Of a stretch of 64,000 nucleotides of DNA, positions 44,276 to 55,970 are shown in pieces; the stretch's first letter is position 1; every line of letters starts with the position of its first letter. Under the pieces are notes generated by a model that was given only the letters and a program-made list of their open reading frames with translations, ran no database searches and was not told where the DNA came from. This DNA is from Anniella stebbinsi (taxonomy: Eukaryota; Chordata; Lepidosauria; Squamata; Anniellidae), in assembly GCA_029215795.1 (NCBI GenBank), contig JARDYH010000007.1:20309763-20373762 (forward strand). The letters are read 5' to 3'. Position numbers and translations under genes: made by a program.

Positions 44276-46299
44276 GAGATTCAGGCACTGGTGAGCACCT
44301 CAAGGTGCCTTTAAGACAAAAGCGCAATTCCTAATATCTGCCTTATAGGATTCAGGGCAGGAAAGGGATTCTCTTTGGGATCTGAATGGGTTGCTCACTT
44401 AGAATCCTAGAACTCAAAGGGCTGGAACACAGGAACACCCTTAGGGTCTAAAGCGTGGATGGAGGTGGGGAGAGACATTTAGTTATCTCCAGGATTGGAA
44501 CAGGGACAGGGTTCTTCATATTAACAACACAGGAAAACCCATACAACAGACAACCATTTCCAGATCTCTGGTTGTTAGGTTAATAATGTTGTAGCTCTTG
44601 TTTCACCCATCCTTCCATATCTGGTCTCGTCATTTATGGGGTTTGGTTAGAACATTATTTCTCTTTTTATGTTATTATTGTGCTTGTCATTTTCTGATTT
44701 TAAATTAACTGTCTTCAGATGGCTATGAGAACTTCAGTGAACCCTGTGACATGAGTTGGCATCAAACTTCATAAAAAATAGTAGGATAACATACATCAAA
44801 GCAGGAAAAAAAATCCAATAAGCCTTCATTGTGTGAACATGATGCTTCCTATCAAAGGGAGGCCAGTTTTCATATGAATTGTTCAAGATGTTTTAGATTC
44901 ATTGTTATTCTTCAAACAAGCACAATATGAGTGGCTTGTTATGGCTACCGGGAGTATGAGTAAAATTTTGCTCAGAACATGAGCTTGATCTTTGAATTTG
45001 GAACAAAATGTGGAAGCAGCTGCAATTAAATAATGGTAAGAAAAGAATTATCAAAACAAGAGAAAGGAACACCTGTAGTTTGTACTGCTTCATTATCTGG
45101 TAGGGGATCAAAGTGTTCCATTTCAGAACTGTATGAGACAATGAGGAACAAGACAAATATGCATATTAGGAAGCACCATGTTAAAAGGAAATGATCTTGT
45201 TTTGTTTGTAAATACGAATCAGACGCTCCTATTTTGAATTCAGGTATCTGCATCCTTATGCAGTTATGGTTATGATGCAGTCAAATTGCATCAACGTTCT
45301 TAAGTCCTATTGATTTAGTGGATGAACTCAGCATGTAAACTGTACTCATTGAAATTAGTGGGATGAAAATATGTGCATGTGTTGAGTGTATTCAAGCTGT
45401 TTGTCTTTATTCACAGATTTGGTTATTTATTTATTTATTTTGGTGCATGTATCTGAGGCATCATGGCTATGAACATAATGCCTCACCTGGGGAGGGGAAC
45501 AAACAATAGGTTAACCATGAGTTAAATAAACCATGGGTTAATATTATGTGTAAGCCAGTTCACATTTTTTTTCTTTTAACATTGGAAGGTGCCTCGTAAT
45601 AGATACTTCTATAAATATTCCCGTGAACAGTATTTACCTGTTCATCTCCCCAAAATGTTTTGAGTCATAATATTGCATTTATGGATGCTTGTAATGTTCC
45701 TAATAAAGGATCATCTTCACAGGAGAATTTCTTACAACAATTACTGCTTGTAGGTTGTTTTTTTTCCAAATTGTGTGTTTGAAATTATGCTCACTGAGTG
45801 AATGTATAAGTAAGGTGGCCTGATCAAACATTTAAGAAAGAAGGGACAGCTCTCAAATGTGGTTTATCAAACAAGGAATGCATATTATATTCAAAAGAGC
45901 TGGCATTTGGGGAAAAAGAGAATAATTCTATACACATTTGCCTGCAAGTAAACCAGACTGACCTCAGTAGGGCTTACTTCTGAAAAGAGCATGTACAGGA
46001 CTGCAATGTAAATCAAATAAAAATATAACATAAATTAATTGATAGCAGGAAAATGCTCGTTCCATATTGGAACAACCAAATGTGGTCATAGCTTTCAATC
46101 TTTTTCTTTGTTGCCTTGACTGTACTATTATTCGAACTATTTTACTCCCTAAATCACAAAAAAGGTTCAAAAATATTTCTCCCACCAGTGATAATGACAT
46201 GATCATTGAGTCATAGCTGTTAGCCTTAATCATGGACAATAAGTTGGCTTCTTCCTCTCATCTTTCTTCCTCGCTCCCCAAATCCCACCCTGCCTCGCC
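44276..46299. other. Gene-free stretch
   Basis: Two kilobases of mostly unique AT-rich sequence with no recognised gene. 45455-45560 has 'taaccatgagttaaataaaccatgggttaat', probably a MITE remnant of the 48510 group. 45955-45995 carries the short repeat seen at 7443. Confidence 0.35.
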
Positions 46300-46745
46300 C
46301 CTAAGTCATCATTAAAGATAGGTTGTGTAGGCATGCGATTTAGAAATCATGACTTATTAAACTGCCAATTGTTTGCTTTAAAAGGGATCACTGGAGACAC
46401 CAGCTTTACTGAACTTCCCAGGAACTTAAATTAAAATCAATGAGAAGTGTGGGACTAATACCCCTATGGAATTCTTTGAGAATTTAAGGGTTATTTTTAA
46501 TTTGCTCGTAACCGGACTGCTTTATCCACTTTAGAGAAGAGTCTTATCATCTGCTGACTTCAGTAACTTTACCGGTGTTTTCCCACTGAATCTTCAGCAG
46601 CTTGTTTTATTCTGTGTGCATTATTGTTTTGCTGCTCCAGCTTCTTTTCTATAGCCACTTTAAATTTAGGCGGGATACCGTGCTGGGTTATATTATTAAC
46701 TTTTAACTGTTTGTTTGGAATAATTGGCAACTAATAAATAGTTGC
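46300..46745. promoter_or_regulatory. Candidate conserved non-coding element
   Basis: Repeat-free block with ATTA/TAAT words, 'ttgtttgcttt' forkhead-like text and isolated CpGs ('tgctcgtaaccggactg', 'ttaccggtgt'). Composition-based inference. Confidence 0.22.
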
Positions 46746-46829
46746 ATGCAACCACCAAATATATGTTTTAAGGTAGATTCCTGCATTGAATAGTGGTTGG
46801 ACTTGATGGCCTCACAGCATAGGCCCATT

Positions 46830-46998
46830 CTAACTCTACACTGATCCATCTAGCCCAATATTATTGACACTGACTGGCAACGCTTTAGTGTTTCAGGCAG
46901 GATTCTTTTCTCTTCCTACCTGGAGATGCTGGGGATTGAACTTAGAACCTTCTACATTCAAAGCAGGTGCTCTACCACTGAGCTACAGCCCCTCCACT
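46830..46998 (-). mobile_element. tRNA-derived SINE
   Basis: Minus strand: A box (complement of 'ccactgagcta', 46976-46986) and B-box region (complement of 'gggattgaactt', near 46932). The SINE tail ('actgatccatctagcccaata') is at the low-coordinate side. Nearly complete. Confidence 0.8.
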
Positions 46999-46999
46999 G

Positions 47000-48505
47000 A
47001 GTTCAGTCGGTAGTTAAACATATCCTTCAATGTTTTCCGCTGAAATCAGTGGCCTTTAAAAGTGAATACTGATGGCTAGATCTTGTACATCATGTAATAT
47101 AACATGTAATATATGCATTTATAGAAATGTGAATTTCAAAGGATCCCGGTATTACGGTTCATATATTGGTCCGGACGTAGAACATTCAGCATGTTTTGGT
47201 TAAAACGCAAACTGAATTAATTTCAGATGCTACGGTTCCTACTTCTGAATGTCCCCTGTGTTAGAAATCCCCAGTATCTAGAAAACTAGAATAGCAAGGC
47301 CAGGGATTGAAGCTTTATTGTGCTAGCTTTCTATTTTCAGAGATTGGTAGTGGGGCCATGTGAGGAAGCATTCAAAAAGAAGGAAGGATTTCTGCAGGTG
47401 TGGGGACCTGACCCTACCCGGCATCCTTTCTATTAAGATACACCATTGAAAGATGTAGGAAACGTAATGGCTTGTATTTCTGGTACCATTTCATTCTACA
47501 GAGTGCCATTAATGAAAAAAAGAAGGGTATACTGTTTTGGGTGCCTGATCAATCCAACAGTGGGTAAAAAAAAGCCACTGTGGGTAAAAATCCACCTCAT
47601 TTCCCCTTGATGAATTTTTGCTTATACCCTGCCGTATAGTCATAGTTGTTGAAATTCTGCGCTGCAAACACAACCACAACGTTGAGTTGGCTTCAAAGTT
47701 GCAGAAGGCAGCAGTTGTTGATCCAGGGGAAACCATCGGGATCAAAGGTGGATGGATCTCTGGCCACATTGGTTTAGTGCCCTTCAGCCCTGCTTATGGC
47801 TCAGTCTGGTAGGTTGCTGGGACCTGGGCCAGCATTTATCAATCCTCTTAGAGCATCCTAATAGGCCTGGCGTCAGATGCTCATGTTCTTCATGTGATTT
47901 AGGTGTCCAGGCCATCCTTGTTGAGCTGGCTCTCAATTCCTGCCTTCATGCCCTTCTCAAAACGTGCATTTTGCTTCTTAATCACCACAGTTACTCCATC
48001 TTGTAGAGATGAAATCATTGCCATCAGGCTGGGATAACCTGATTTATTTATTTTTGGACTTGCTTGAAAACACCAGGGGTTGCTTTGGAAAGGGCCAGTG
48101 CAGGATGGGTCACCATGGTTAGGCAGCTGCCAAGGCCCACACTCTTACAGGAGACCTTCTGGTGAGATTTTCTGGCCTATGCTGTTGTTGCTGCTGCTGA
48201 TCTTCTTCACTATTACCACTTTGTTTGTTTACTTGTCTTCTGGCCAAAGTGGGCAGCAATGTCAGCAAGGGTGAAGAGCATCACCTACTTCTTCGGACTT
48301 ATTTACTACCACATCCCCTGGCAATTTCCAATGGCAGTGAAGAAGCTGAGGCCCATGAAGGGGGAGGAAGGCCACATTAGGGGCTTGCTTGAATCACAAC
48401 CCCCACAATCTGAGGGTGCCAGCACTGCCTTTGGGCTTCACTGCTGGGACCAGTATTAACCTATAGATTTGGGGACTGTACCCTGCCAACTTGTCCTTGA
48501 CAATA
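47000..48505. other. Gene-free stretch of unknown origin
   Basis: 47600-48470 is GC-richer and has several open frames of 60-86 codons on both strands, but none has a recognisable domain and no splice structure is evident. It could be an old repeat or a decayed pseudogene. I do not recognise it. Confidence 0.3.
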
Positions 48506-48509
48506 TAAT

Positions 48510-48700
48510 GGGCCTGTTCAGACAACACACTAAGCCATGGTTAGGCTGCTAACCCTTTTGCAGCAAATGGTTAGTGAGCATATTTAAGCTGTGGTTATGT
48601 AACCACCATGATTAGGAATGGTTCACACAACACGCTAACCCATAATGTTTAGCTCAAAATACTTAACCACCATGGTTTAGCATGTTATCTGAACGGGGTC
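48510..48700. mobile_element. MITE with 'ctgttcagacaacac' ends
   Basis: Left 'gggcctgttcagacaacaca' and right complement 'gaccccgttcagataacat', both continuing into 'ctaaaccatgg'-type text. An internal end-like block ('ggttcacacaacacgctaac') lies at about 48618. 3-bp flanks AAT/AGT. Related to 13789-13929. Confidence 0.65.
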
Positions 48701-48704
48701 AGTG

Positions 48705-49284
48705 AATTAGCCATCTTTATAACAAAGTGCCTCCACACTGTGAACAAGTCTTTGGAGTTTTATATAAACATAATCCGGGGAAATGAGTTTCTAATTTCTC
48801 TGCTATGGTACAGATTCTATTGGAACTCTGTGTTTACCTAGTTCAACCTGGTAAACATGCATAATCTTTTTTAGTTTTCCCATTATTTGTTGCTTTTGTT
48901 TGTTTTCCTCGACACGCTGCCGCATTATGGATTCATTACAAGTGTATCAACAGAAATGATCGTCTTAGAATCAATTTTGGCTTGGGCATATTGTTATCCC
49001 AAACCAATTTGGATAGGCTTTCTCTTTTCTCCCCCCCCCCCCCCCACACACATATCAGGATTAACGAGTATAAATCTTCTTTTCTCTAGCATCCCTGAGA
49101 GGCATACTTTAAAGGCAGACTTGATTCAAAATTCTGCAGCATGCTTCAAATCCTATCAAAAAATACCCCGAATCCTTAGATTAGCTCTTGATGAGGTATC
49201 TACCGTAACTGATTGCTGAGACCACTTGCTTGCATACCACATCCCTTGGCCTCTTCTGGCAGCCAGGGTTTTGTTCTGAAGAAG

Positions 49285-49334
<50 letters not shown>

Positions 49335-49954
49335 GCTTTCAGATGGCATCAGCATTCAAGAAGAGAGAAGCAAAAGTGTGAATATCTAGAAGGGCAGACT
49401 CCATTAAACAGATGCTCCCCCATTAAACACTGTGCTGTTAATCAAACAAATGGAGTCCTAACTAATACTTTTGCATGAGGGAGTAGAGGGCAGGAAGGGG
49501 ACTGAATACCTTGTTTTCCCCCACATATATTAAGATTAACAATACAGCAGAAAGACAGAGACATAATTTGCTCATATCAGCAACTGTCTTAGGACTCAGG
49601 AAGAATGAGACATAGCAATACTAATGAAGGACTTTGAAAGGGCAACAGGGTCCCCATCAGAGCTGACACTGAATGGGAATTTCCCTCCCTGGCACATGAG
49701 ATTGAGTTTCTGCACCAACCGAGACAAGCAGTCCTCTTACACAGTTCCTGGGATTAGTACCCTGCAGTCTGTATGCCAAGAATAATATTCCAGTCACTTC
49801 AAGTAACCAGATGGCTTGGGATTTGCACACGTGAGCTGGGAGAAATGCCTAGCCATTTTGACCCCCCCCCCCCCCCCAGCCTTTGGTGAGGTAGGTCTGG
49901 TTCACACCTTTCCATAACACTTGGATTTCTCAAGCTTTGATGACTGCACACTTG
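48705..49954. other. Gene-free stretch with (TC)n and C-runs
   Basis: C-run at about 49031-49044, (TC)n at 49289-49331, C-run at 49861-49877. 49100-49220 ('gatttaaaattctgcagcatgcttcaaatcctat'-like text) weakly recalls an L2 ORF block. No gene called. Confidence 0.4.
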
Positions 49955-50040
49955 TACAGTAGTTAGACTGTGGAATTTCCTTTCACAAGATATGATGGCT
50001 GCCACCAATTTAAGATTGCTTTGAAATGGGATTGATGAGG
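49955..50040 (+). mobile_element. CR1 3' end, left part of a split copy
   Basis: 'agttagactgtggaatttcc' and 'gatggctgccaccaatttaag' are CR1 C-terminal ORF text. Interrupted at about 50040 by a SINE and resumes at 50231. Confidence 0.75.
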
Positions 50041-50230
50041 AACATGGGAAACTGCCTTATACTGAGCTAGGCCATTGGTCCATCTAGCCCAGTATTGTCG
50101 ACACTGGCTGGCAGCAATGGCTCTCCAGATAGGAGTTTTTCTGGCTTTAACTCGAGTTGTCAGGGATTGAACTTTGGACCATCTGCATGCAAAACTGGTG
50201 CTCTGCCACTGAGTCACACAAACCCCTCCC
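50041..50230 (-). mobile_element. tRNA-derived SINE inserted in CR1
   Basis: A nearly full-length SINE on the minus strand: tail 'aactgccttatactgagcta' at the left, B box (complement of 'gggattgaact') near 50163, A box (complement of 'ccactgagtca') near 50206, ending in 'cccctccc'. Confidence 0.85.
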
Positions 50231-50420
50231 ATAGGACTGTCTACGGCTACTAATCATGATGGTCTATGTTAGCTCCGGGATCAGAGGCATCATACTTCTG
50301 AATATCAGTTGCTGGGAACAACAGTAAGTCAAGTTTTGTTTTGGAACTTCACAGAGGCTCCTGCTTCACCATTGTGGGAAACAGGATGCTGGACAACATA
50401 GGCCTTTTTTCTGATCCTAT
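50231..50420 (+). mobile_element. CR1 3' end, right part of a split copy
   Basis: Resumes 'ctacggctactaatcatgat', continues 'gggatcagaggcat' and 'cagttgctgggaaca', and ends in decayed 3'UTR text ('gatgctggacaacataggcc'). Confidence 0.7.
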
Positions 50421-51354
50421 TGAGCTCTTCAGATTTTCTGGGAACCTTGAGAACTTCTGTGAGCTGGAGTAGACAATATTGGGCTAAAAGTTTGACCTGG
50501 TATAAGACATGTGACCTGGTATATGCTGAATGTGAGAATGGGATCCATAGAAAAACATTACAATCAAGGTGATGTTGAGGTGACAGCATTAAGTAACAAC
50601 CAGCATGTGTGAATGAGCTCTACATCCATAGATAGAACTTCCGTAACACCTCAAATGAAATGCTTGTCAATGGAGTCAGTTCACACATGTTAATAACTGC
50701 ACATGAAGTTGGGTATCTTAATGGATTTATTGCCCCTTCCAAGATTAAATCCAGCTCACAATGGTTGGACCATAGTAGTTTGATGTCATCGTTATTTTTT
50801 TCTTGAGGAATGCTAATGAATAAATGCATTCACAGAGTCAGCTTATATCACTGCAATGCAGCTTTTGCTATTTCCACAACAGGGAGAAATCTGAAATGCC
50901 TGGATTTATGCCCAACAATGAGGGTGGCCCCATGGCTTTTTTCCCCAGTAAAATTCTCACCCTTGTTGAAGTGACCCTTGCTCTGTGCAGCTGAACCATT
51001 TCCATATGTCTTCACACTGCAAGCCTCATAACCATGACCCAGAAGAAAAGTAAACAAAAGCTGAGATAACCCTTGGGGAAATTGTTTCCTCCTTCTCCCA
51101 GGATTGAGCACAAAGCAGCAAGAGTGTCACTCCCTTCCCACACAAAAAATACACAAAGATAGAAAGCAAACATGGATGACTTCTAAACAGGACCAGTTTT
51201 ATTCCCTGAGATCAAGCAGCAAATACCCTTTCCCTGATGTCATGTCAAGGCACACAGTACTCAGGGCCAGCCAAGTAAGAATACCCCACATGCATATCTC
51301 CTCCCTAGCCGCCGCCACCACCACCACCAATTTGTTTCCCTTTCACATTACCCA
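50421..51354. other. Gene-free stretch
   Basis: 50575-50715 has inverted words ('catgtgtgaatgagc', 'cagttcacacatgtta') suggesting a MITE remnant. No gene recognised. Confidence 0.35.
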
Positions 51355-51364
51355 AAATTAGCCA

Positions 51365-51758
51365 TAGTCATCCCATGAATCTGGTGGGAGATTCCAGACA
51401 GATGAAAGGAAGTACTTCTTCACACAGTGCATAGCTAAACTATAGAATTCCCTACCACAAGATGTAGTAATGGCCACCAATTTGGATGGCTTGAAAAGGG
51501 GGTTGATAAAGTCCTGGAGGAGAAGACTATCAATGGCTACTAGTCCTGATGGCTAAGTACAACCTCAAGTATCAGAAGCAGTAAGTCTATCTACCCCAGT
51601 TGCTGAGGAACATGGGCGGTAGGGTGCTATTGCACCATGTCCTGCTTGTGGTTCCCTGGTCGACAGCTGGTTGGCCACTGTATGAACAGAATGCTGGACT
51701 AGATTGATCCTTGGTCTGATCCAGCATGGTCCTTCTTATGTTCTTATGTTCTTAGGAT
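51365..51758 (+). mobile_element. CR1 LINE 3' end
   Basis: Starts 'gtcatcccatgaatctggtg' and runs through 'aagtacttcttcacacagtg', 'gatggcttgaaaaggggg' and 'tgctggactagattgatcc' to the 3' terminus 'cttatgttcttatgttctta'. The best example of the terminal ATGTTCTT repeat. Confidence 0.88.
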
Positions 51759-51759
51759 G

Positions 51760-52039
51760 AATGTTCTCCTCATTAGTTTTCAGATCATCAACATGTTCTC
51801 TTTTGACATTTTTCCAAAGGTATGAACTTTGGGGCTGTTTTTATTTTTGATGGTTTGGAATGATATGAAAATTTTCAGATATTGTACTAAAAGGATCATC
51901 CGGCATATCATCTAAGCTATTTTGAACTGCTTCTGATTAGTTTTTTTTTTCCATTTGAACCTTCAAGGTTTATTGTTTGCTCTTTATTAAAAGATTGTCT
52001 TGGTTTTTTTTAAACTTTAATATATTTTTTCTAAACATC

Positions 52040-52073
<34 letters not shown>

Positions 52074-53525
52074 TATAACTATTGTGAGCTGTCCTAAAAT
52101 TTTATTAAAGTGACTCCATTTAATATGCTGAACTGAACTCACATCAAGTTCAGCATCATTGATGCTAAATGTTCATATATTGTTTTGGGGGAATAAATCC
52201 TCTAGCCTTAGGTTGGGTCCCATAAGCAGAAATCAGTTAATTAATTGAACATAGGAGATATTATGGTGAGCAACTGACCTGCATGCTTCATATCTGGGAT
52301 TTGCAGCTCGGTGAGGGTCATGTTTGTTCATTTGTTTATCTGTTTTAAGAAAGCCTTGAGAGTGCATGTTGCTTCATGAGCCTCCTAGAGGAGCTTTTGA
52401 CACAGCACTAATTGCAATAAATGTGTTGAGCATTTGAAGAAAGGCAGCCTAAAAAGGGGGGGGGGATGCCTGATCTCATCTGTAGTGTTTGGAGCAGTCA
52501 GAAGTCCTACTCCATGGTCGAAATGATAGCATTGGCAACTACCAAGTGAGTGAGAAAGTTTTGGTATCCATCAGGTATGACACACGCTGGTGACATTAAA
52601 TGTTAACAGACATACTGATACAACATAGATTAAACAATGGGGTTTACAAAATAAATAAATAAAACAATTCACATCTATAGATAAAAAGAGGATAAAACAA
52701 CAACATATGTAAATTGGGCAACGCAAATCAGGTGTAATGAATAAAGGAAGTTATGGAGCAATGGTGGATAAAGCATGCAGTGCAGGTTTCAGGGTTCATT
52801 TGGGGAAGATGCTCTTGGTGTGGACTTCCTCACCACTGTTACTGCTCCCCAGTGTACCCACTGTGTGTGCGTGTTTGCAAGGCAACTGGAGGAAGCTGCA
52901 GACAGGCCAGATAAACAGCCGTCAGCAGCAAGGCGGCGGTGGCGGAGAGTTAGTCCTCCTGCAGTAGTGTGAGACTCATCAAGTAACAATAGGGTGGCCA
53001 CATGTGAATTAGCAAAAAAAAAAAAAAAAGAGGAAACACATTACTAAAAAGAGAGGTGATTAGCATAAAAAGAGAGATGATTAGCATAAAAGAGGAACCA
53101 CATCACTGAGTAGCATAAAATTTGCAAATGTTAGCTTATATGTCTAGATGGAAATGTAGAAGTAAGGCTTAGGATTTAAATTGAATTCTCAGCATGGTGT
53201 AGAATACTGTGATCTGGGGACCTGCGTGATTTGATCATTCTGCAGTCCAGGTGCTGTTGATGGGCAACTTCAAGGCCCTTCAGCGCTTCGTTCTTAGAGT
53301 TCTTCACCTTTATTCTAGACTTGGACTGGACAGCCCTTCAGGCAGAAGACACCTTCGAAACAGAGGAAAGTCCTTCAGCAGCCCTTCAAATATAGGACTT
53401 TTCTCGGTAAAAAAGAACACACAGACACTTTACTGCCCAAGGAACCCAAAAAGCATGGACATGACAGACACTTTGGTTGTGCAACTCAATTGAGAAGTGC
53501 ATTTATTATACAATGAGACATGAAG
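51760..53525. other. Gene-free stretch with simple repeats
   Basis: (TTA)n at about 52039-52070; A-run at 53013-53029, followed by an imperfect tandem of 20-24 bp ('gagatgattagcataaaa') at 53048-53100. Open frames at 52737-53001 lie on both strands and carry no known domain. No gene called. Confidence 0.4.
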
Positions 53526-53680
53526 AGTAGCCCTGATGGCTATGTGCTACTTCCAGTATCAGAGGCTGTACGCCTATATACACCAGTTGCTGGGGAACAT
53601 GGACAGAAAGATGCTGTTGCACCCGTGTCCTGCTTGTTGGTTCCTGGCCAACAGCTGGTTGGCTACTGTGTGAACAGAGT
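53526..53680 (+). mobile_element. CR1 3' end, left part of a split copy
   Basis: 'gtagccctgatggctatgtg' through 'gttggctactgtgtgaacagagt'. Interrupted exactly at AGT (53678-53680) by the following DNA transposon and resumes at 54190. Confidence 0.85.
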
Positions 53681-54189
53681 GGCTCAATTCCGATGACATA
53701 TTAGGCAACGGAGGGGTAAATAACATACTGACCGTGCGTTAGGCAGGACAAGCTCCACAGACGACATGCTGCAGCCGGCACTGCTCGGCACCGGCAAACA
53801 CCCCGGCTGCTACGAACTTGTGGCGGCCATTTTGGTTGCAGCCTCTCCTCCCTGTGTCCTCCAGCCGTATCCCAGCAGGCACCATGAGTTCTGCCGGCTG
53901 CATTGAGCGGCCGGGGTTTTTTGGCTGCTCTAGGCAGCAGAACTCTATTCCGAAATGGAATAGTCCACGGAGAGAGGGGGGACAGAATTCGGACGACACT
54001 TTAAACAACAGGGCGTCGGGCTAACCAACGTGCAAGCCTGTTGTTTCGCTCCATTGTTTAAAATGCCTGATTAACGTACTGTCAGTTGTGTGTGCATTGT
54101 GTGCTGCCCTCCAGACTACACAATAAGCAACACAACTGACGATTGTTCCCCCCCCCCTCCGTTGCCTATTGTGTCGTCCGTATTGAGCC
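53681..54189. mobile_element. 509-bp Harbinger-like non-autonomous transposon
   Basis: Terminal inverted repeats start GGCTCAAT and continue through GACGACA- and TAGGCAACGGAGGGG-like text at both ends (37 bp or more, a few mismatches). Flanked by AGT on both sides (53678-53680 and 54190-54192). Removing the element and one AGT restores the CR1 text 'gaacagagtgttggact', so the boundaries are exact. The GG ends and 3-bp duplication fit PIF/Harbinger. The interior is GC-rich with no transposase. A C-run sits near the right end. Confidence 0.88.
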
Positions 54190-54248
54190 AGTGTTGGACT
54201 AGATGAACCCTTGGTCTGATCCAGCATGGCTCATCTTATGTTCTTATG
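54190..54248 (+). mobile_element. CR1 3' terminus, right part of the split copy
   Basis: 'agtgttggactagatgaac' to 'catcttatgttctta', completing the 53526 copy. Confidence 0.88.
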
Positions 54249-54361
54249 AGATATCCACACACACACCCCAATCCAAGGAAATTCCACATCTGAAATCCTT
54301 CTCCTTAAACTCACCCATGCATGCACACACCTCTTCCTGAACGTCACACTCACTTTGCTGC

Positions 54362-54419
54362 TGCTTCTTCTTCTTCTTCTTCTTCTTCTTCTTCTTCTTC
54401 TTCTTCTTCTTCTTCTTCG
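54362..54419. repeat. (TTC)n microsatellite
   Basis: Pure TTC array of about 19 units. The lysine- and arginine-rich open frames on the minus strand here are artefacts of it. Confidence 0.95.
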
Positions 54420-54839
54420 GTTTGTTGGGTGAGATGAGTGAGTATGCTGTCTCAAAAGTGCTTTCACACACCTTGTACGCATAGGCCTCTGAATCATTCC
54501 CAGCTGGTGTATGAGCACCATAGATGATTTGGCACAATTTCCCTTGCATTCTTGGTGCATGTGAATCTTAGTGGACTCCCTGTAATAAAAATGGAGAGTG
54601 ATAATGCTGGGTGAAAGCATATACATCCGGCAGATATATAAATGATAAATTGGTGTCCAAGAAAAAGGAAGGAAAAAGCAGAGGCCTCATATTTTTCATG
54701 CTCCTTGGTTGGTTTTTTTTTTTTAGTATTATTATTGATGCATTCATGCTAGCAATTTCAACACAAAGCTGTGAATATTTATTTAGTTCTCATAATAGTT
54801 TTTCTAATAGGAAATTATTTGGGGACAATGAAAGACATT
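54420..54839. other. Gene-free stretch
   Basis: Unique AT-rich sequence, no gene recognised. Confidence 0.3.
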
Positions 54840-55215
54840 TGTAAATTAAGCAGATAAGCCCTTTGGCAGACAAGGAATGTTTTGTTCAACACAAGAATTC
54901 TATTGTCCATTGCTTTAGTTGTCAAGAGCCCAGGGAGCTGAGGATTTATGAGGATGTTACAATGGTCCTTTCACTATGCAGTCTAAGAAGCTGTGAGATT
55001 CGGTTCCTCTGCTTTTCAGCCTCTAATCTTTTTATCATGCAGGGACAATGCAGGATTCAGCTGGTTCTTGGGACCCAGGGCTGTCCATTTAACATCAGGC
55101 ACTGTGAAATAATTACCATGGGGACAATGGGCTCCTTTGGACCACCTCCTTTTTGGGAAGGGGGGTATCTAAACTACCAACAGTTTCAAAATTGCATTGG
55201 TTGTCACTTTGCATA
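54840..55215. promoter_or_regulatory. Candidate conserved non-coding element
   Basis: About 375 bp of repeat-free, balanced sequence with words such as 'ttccattgctttagttgtcaag'-like text and 'gtgaaataattaccatgg', bordered by simple repeats. The 117-codon open frame across it has no known domain. Regulatory status is inferred from composition only. Confidence 0.25.
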
Positions 55216-55412
55216 AATGGTCTCCTTAAGACATGGCTTACTTTGCAAGAGAAAGGGATAATCTTGTTATGAGTTAAGGTAAAAGTACCACTACATCAAT
55301 TACAATTGGATAGCAAGAATAGCCTGGTGGTGATTTACTGAAGTCCCTCCCCTCTGATATAATTGGACTTTGAACACTGCAACCTGAAAATGGACTAAAT
55401 TGTGTGGACTGT

Positions 55413-55463
55413 TGAAAGAAAGAAAGAAAGAAAGGAAGAAAGAAAGAGAAAGAAAGAAAGAAA
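55413..55463. repeat. (GAAA)n microsatellite
   Basis: GAAA array with a few GGAA and GAGA interruptions. Confidence 0.95.
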
Positions 55464-55477
55464 ACACATGGAAACCC

Positions 55478-55632
55478 ATTGGGTGACTTTGGGCCAGTCA
55501 CAGACTCTCAGCCCAACCTGCCTCACAGGGTTGTTGTTGTGAGGATAAAATGAAGAGGAGGAGGTTTGTGTATGCCACCTTGAGTTCCTTGGAGGAAAAG
55601 AAAAGGTAGGATTTAAATACAAAAATAAATAC
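55478..55632 (+). mobile_element. MIR-like SINE 3' part
   Basis: 'gggtgactttgggccagtca', 'cctcacagggttgttgt' and 'tgtgaggataaaatga' match the core and 3' part of MIR-type SINEs. An L2-like tail ('ccaccttgagttccttgg', 'aaggtaggatttaaat') and an A-rich end follow. Confidence 0.7.
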
Positions 55633-55653
55633 ATTTAAAAACCTGCTAATATG

Positions 55654-55718
55654 TAGTTTCAATCAATTGCTTGATTGAAACTAGTATGTAGTTTCAATCA
55701 AGCAATTGATTGAAACTA
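55654..55718. repeat. Perfect 30-bp inverted repeat, cruciform-prone
   Basis: Arms 55654-55683 and 55689-55718 are exact reverse complements, separated by GTATG. Each arm is also nearly palindromic ('tagtttcaatcaa' / 'ttgattgaaacta'). Confidence 0.9.
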
Positions 55719-55970
55719 ATAAGACACAATAAATGGCAGTGAATCTTATAACAAATGTACTAAATCAGAAAAGAAATGTTAGAAACATAGATGATACTTC
55801 TGGAGAAATATCAGCTAGTTGGCATTCCCCACCCCTAGAAAAAAAATACTATGAAAAAATTCCCTGGACAACACCTTCCCACCTCACCATTTGTGAACAG
55901 AGAAGGAACCAAGGCACTAAAGACATAGACACCAGAGCTTTGGGATAAACTAGGGCCCCTGTATTTATCG

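Noticed and set aside
47618..48459. Cluster of short frames that might be a pseudogene
   Set aside because: No recognisable domain, no consistent frame and no splice structure.
54231..54626. Lysine- or arginine-rich proteins
   Set aside because: Produced by translating the (TTC)n array at 54362-54419.
55654..55718. CRISPR-like repeat (gtttcaatc...gattgaaac text)
   Set aside because: Only one inverted pair with a 5-bp spacer; no array, no cas genes and a vertebrate context.
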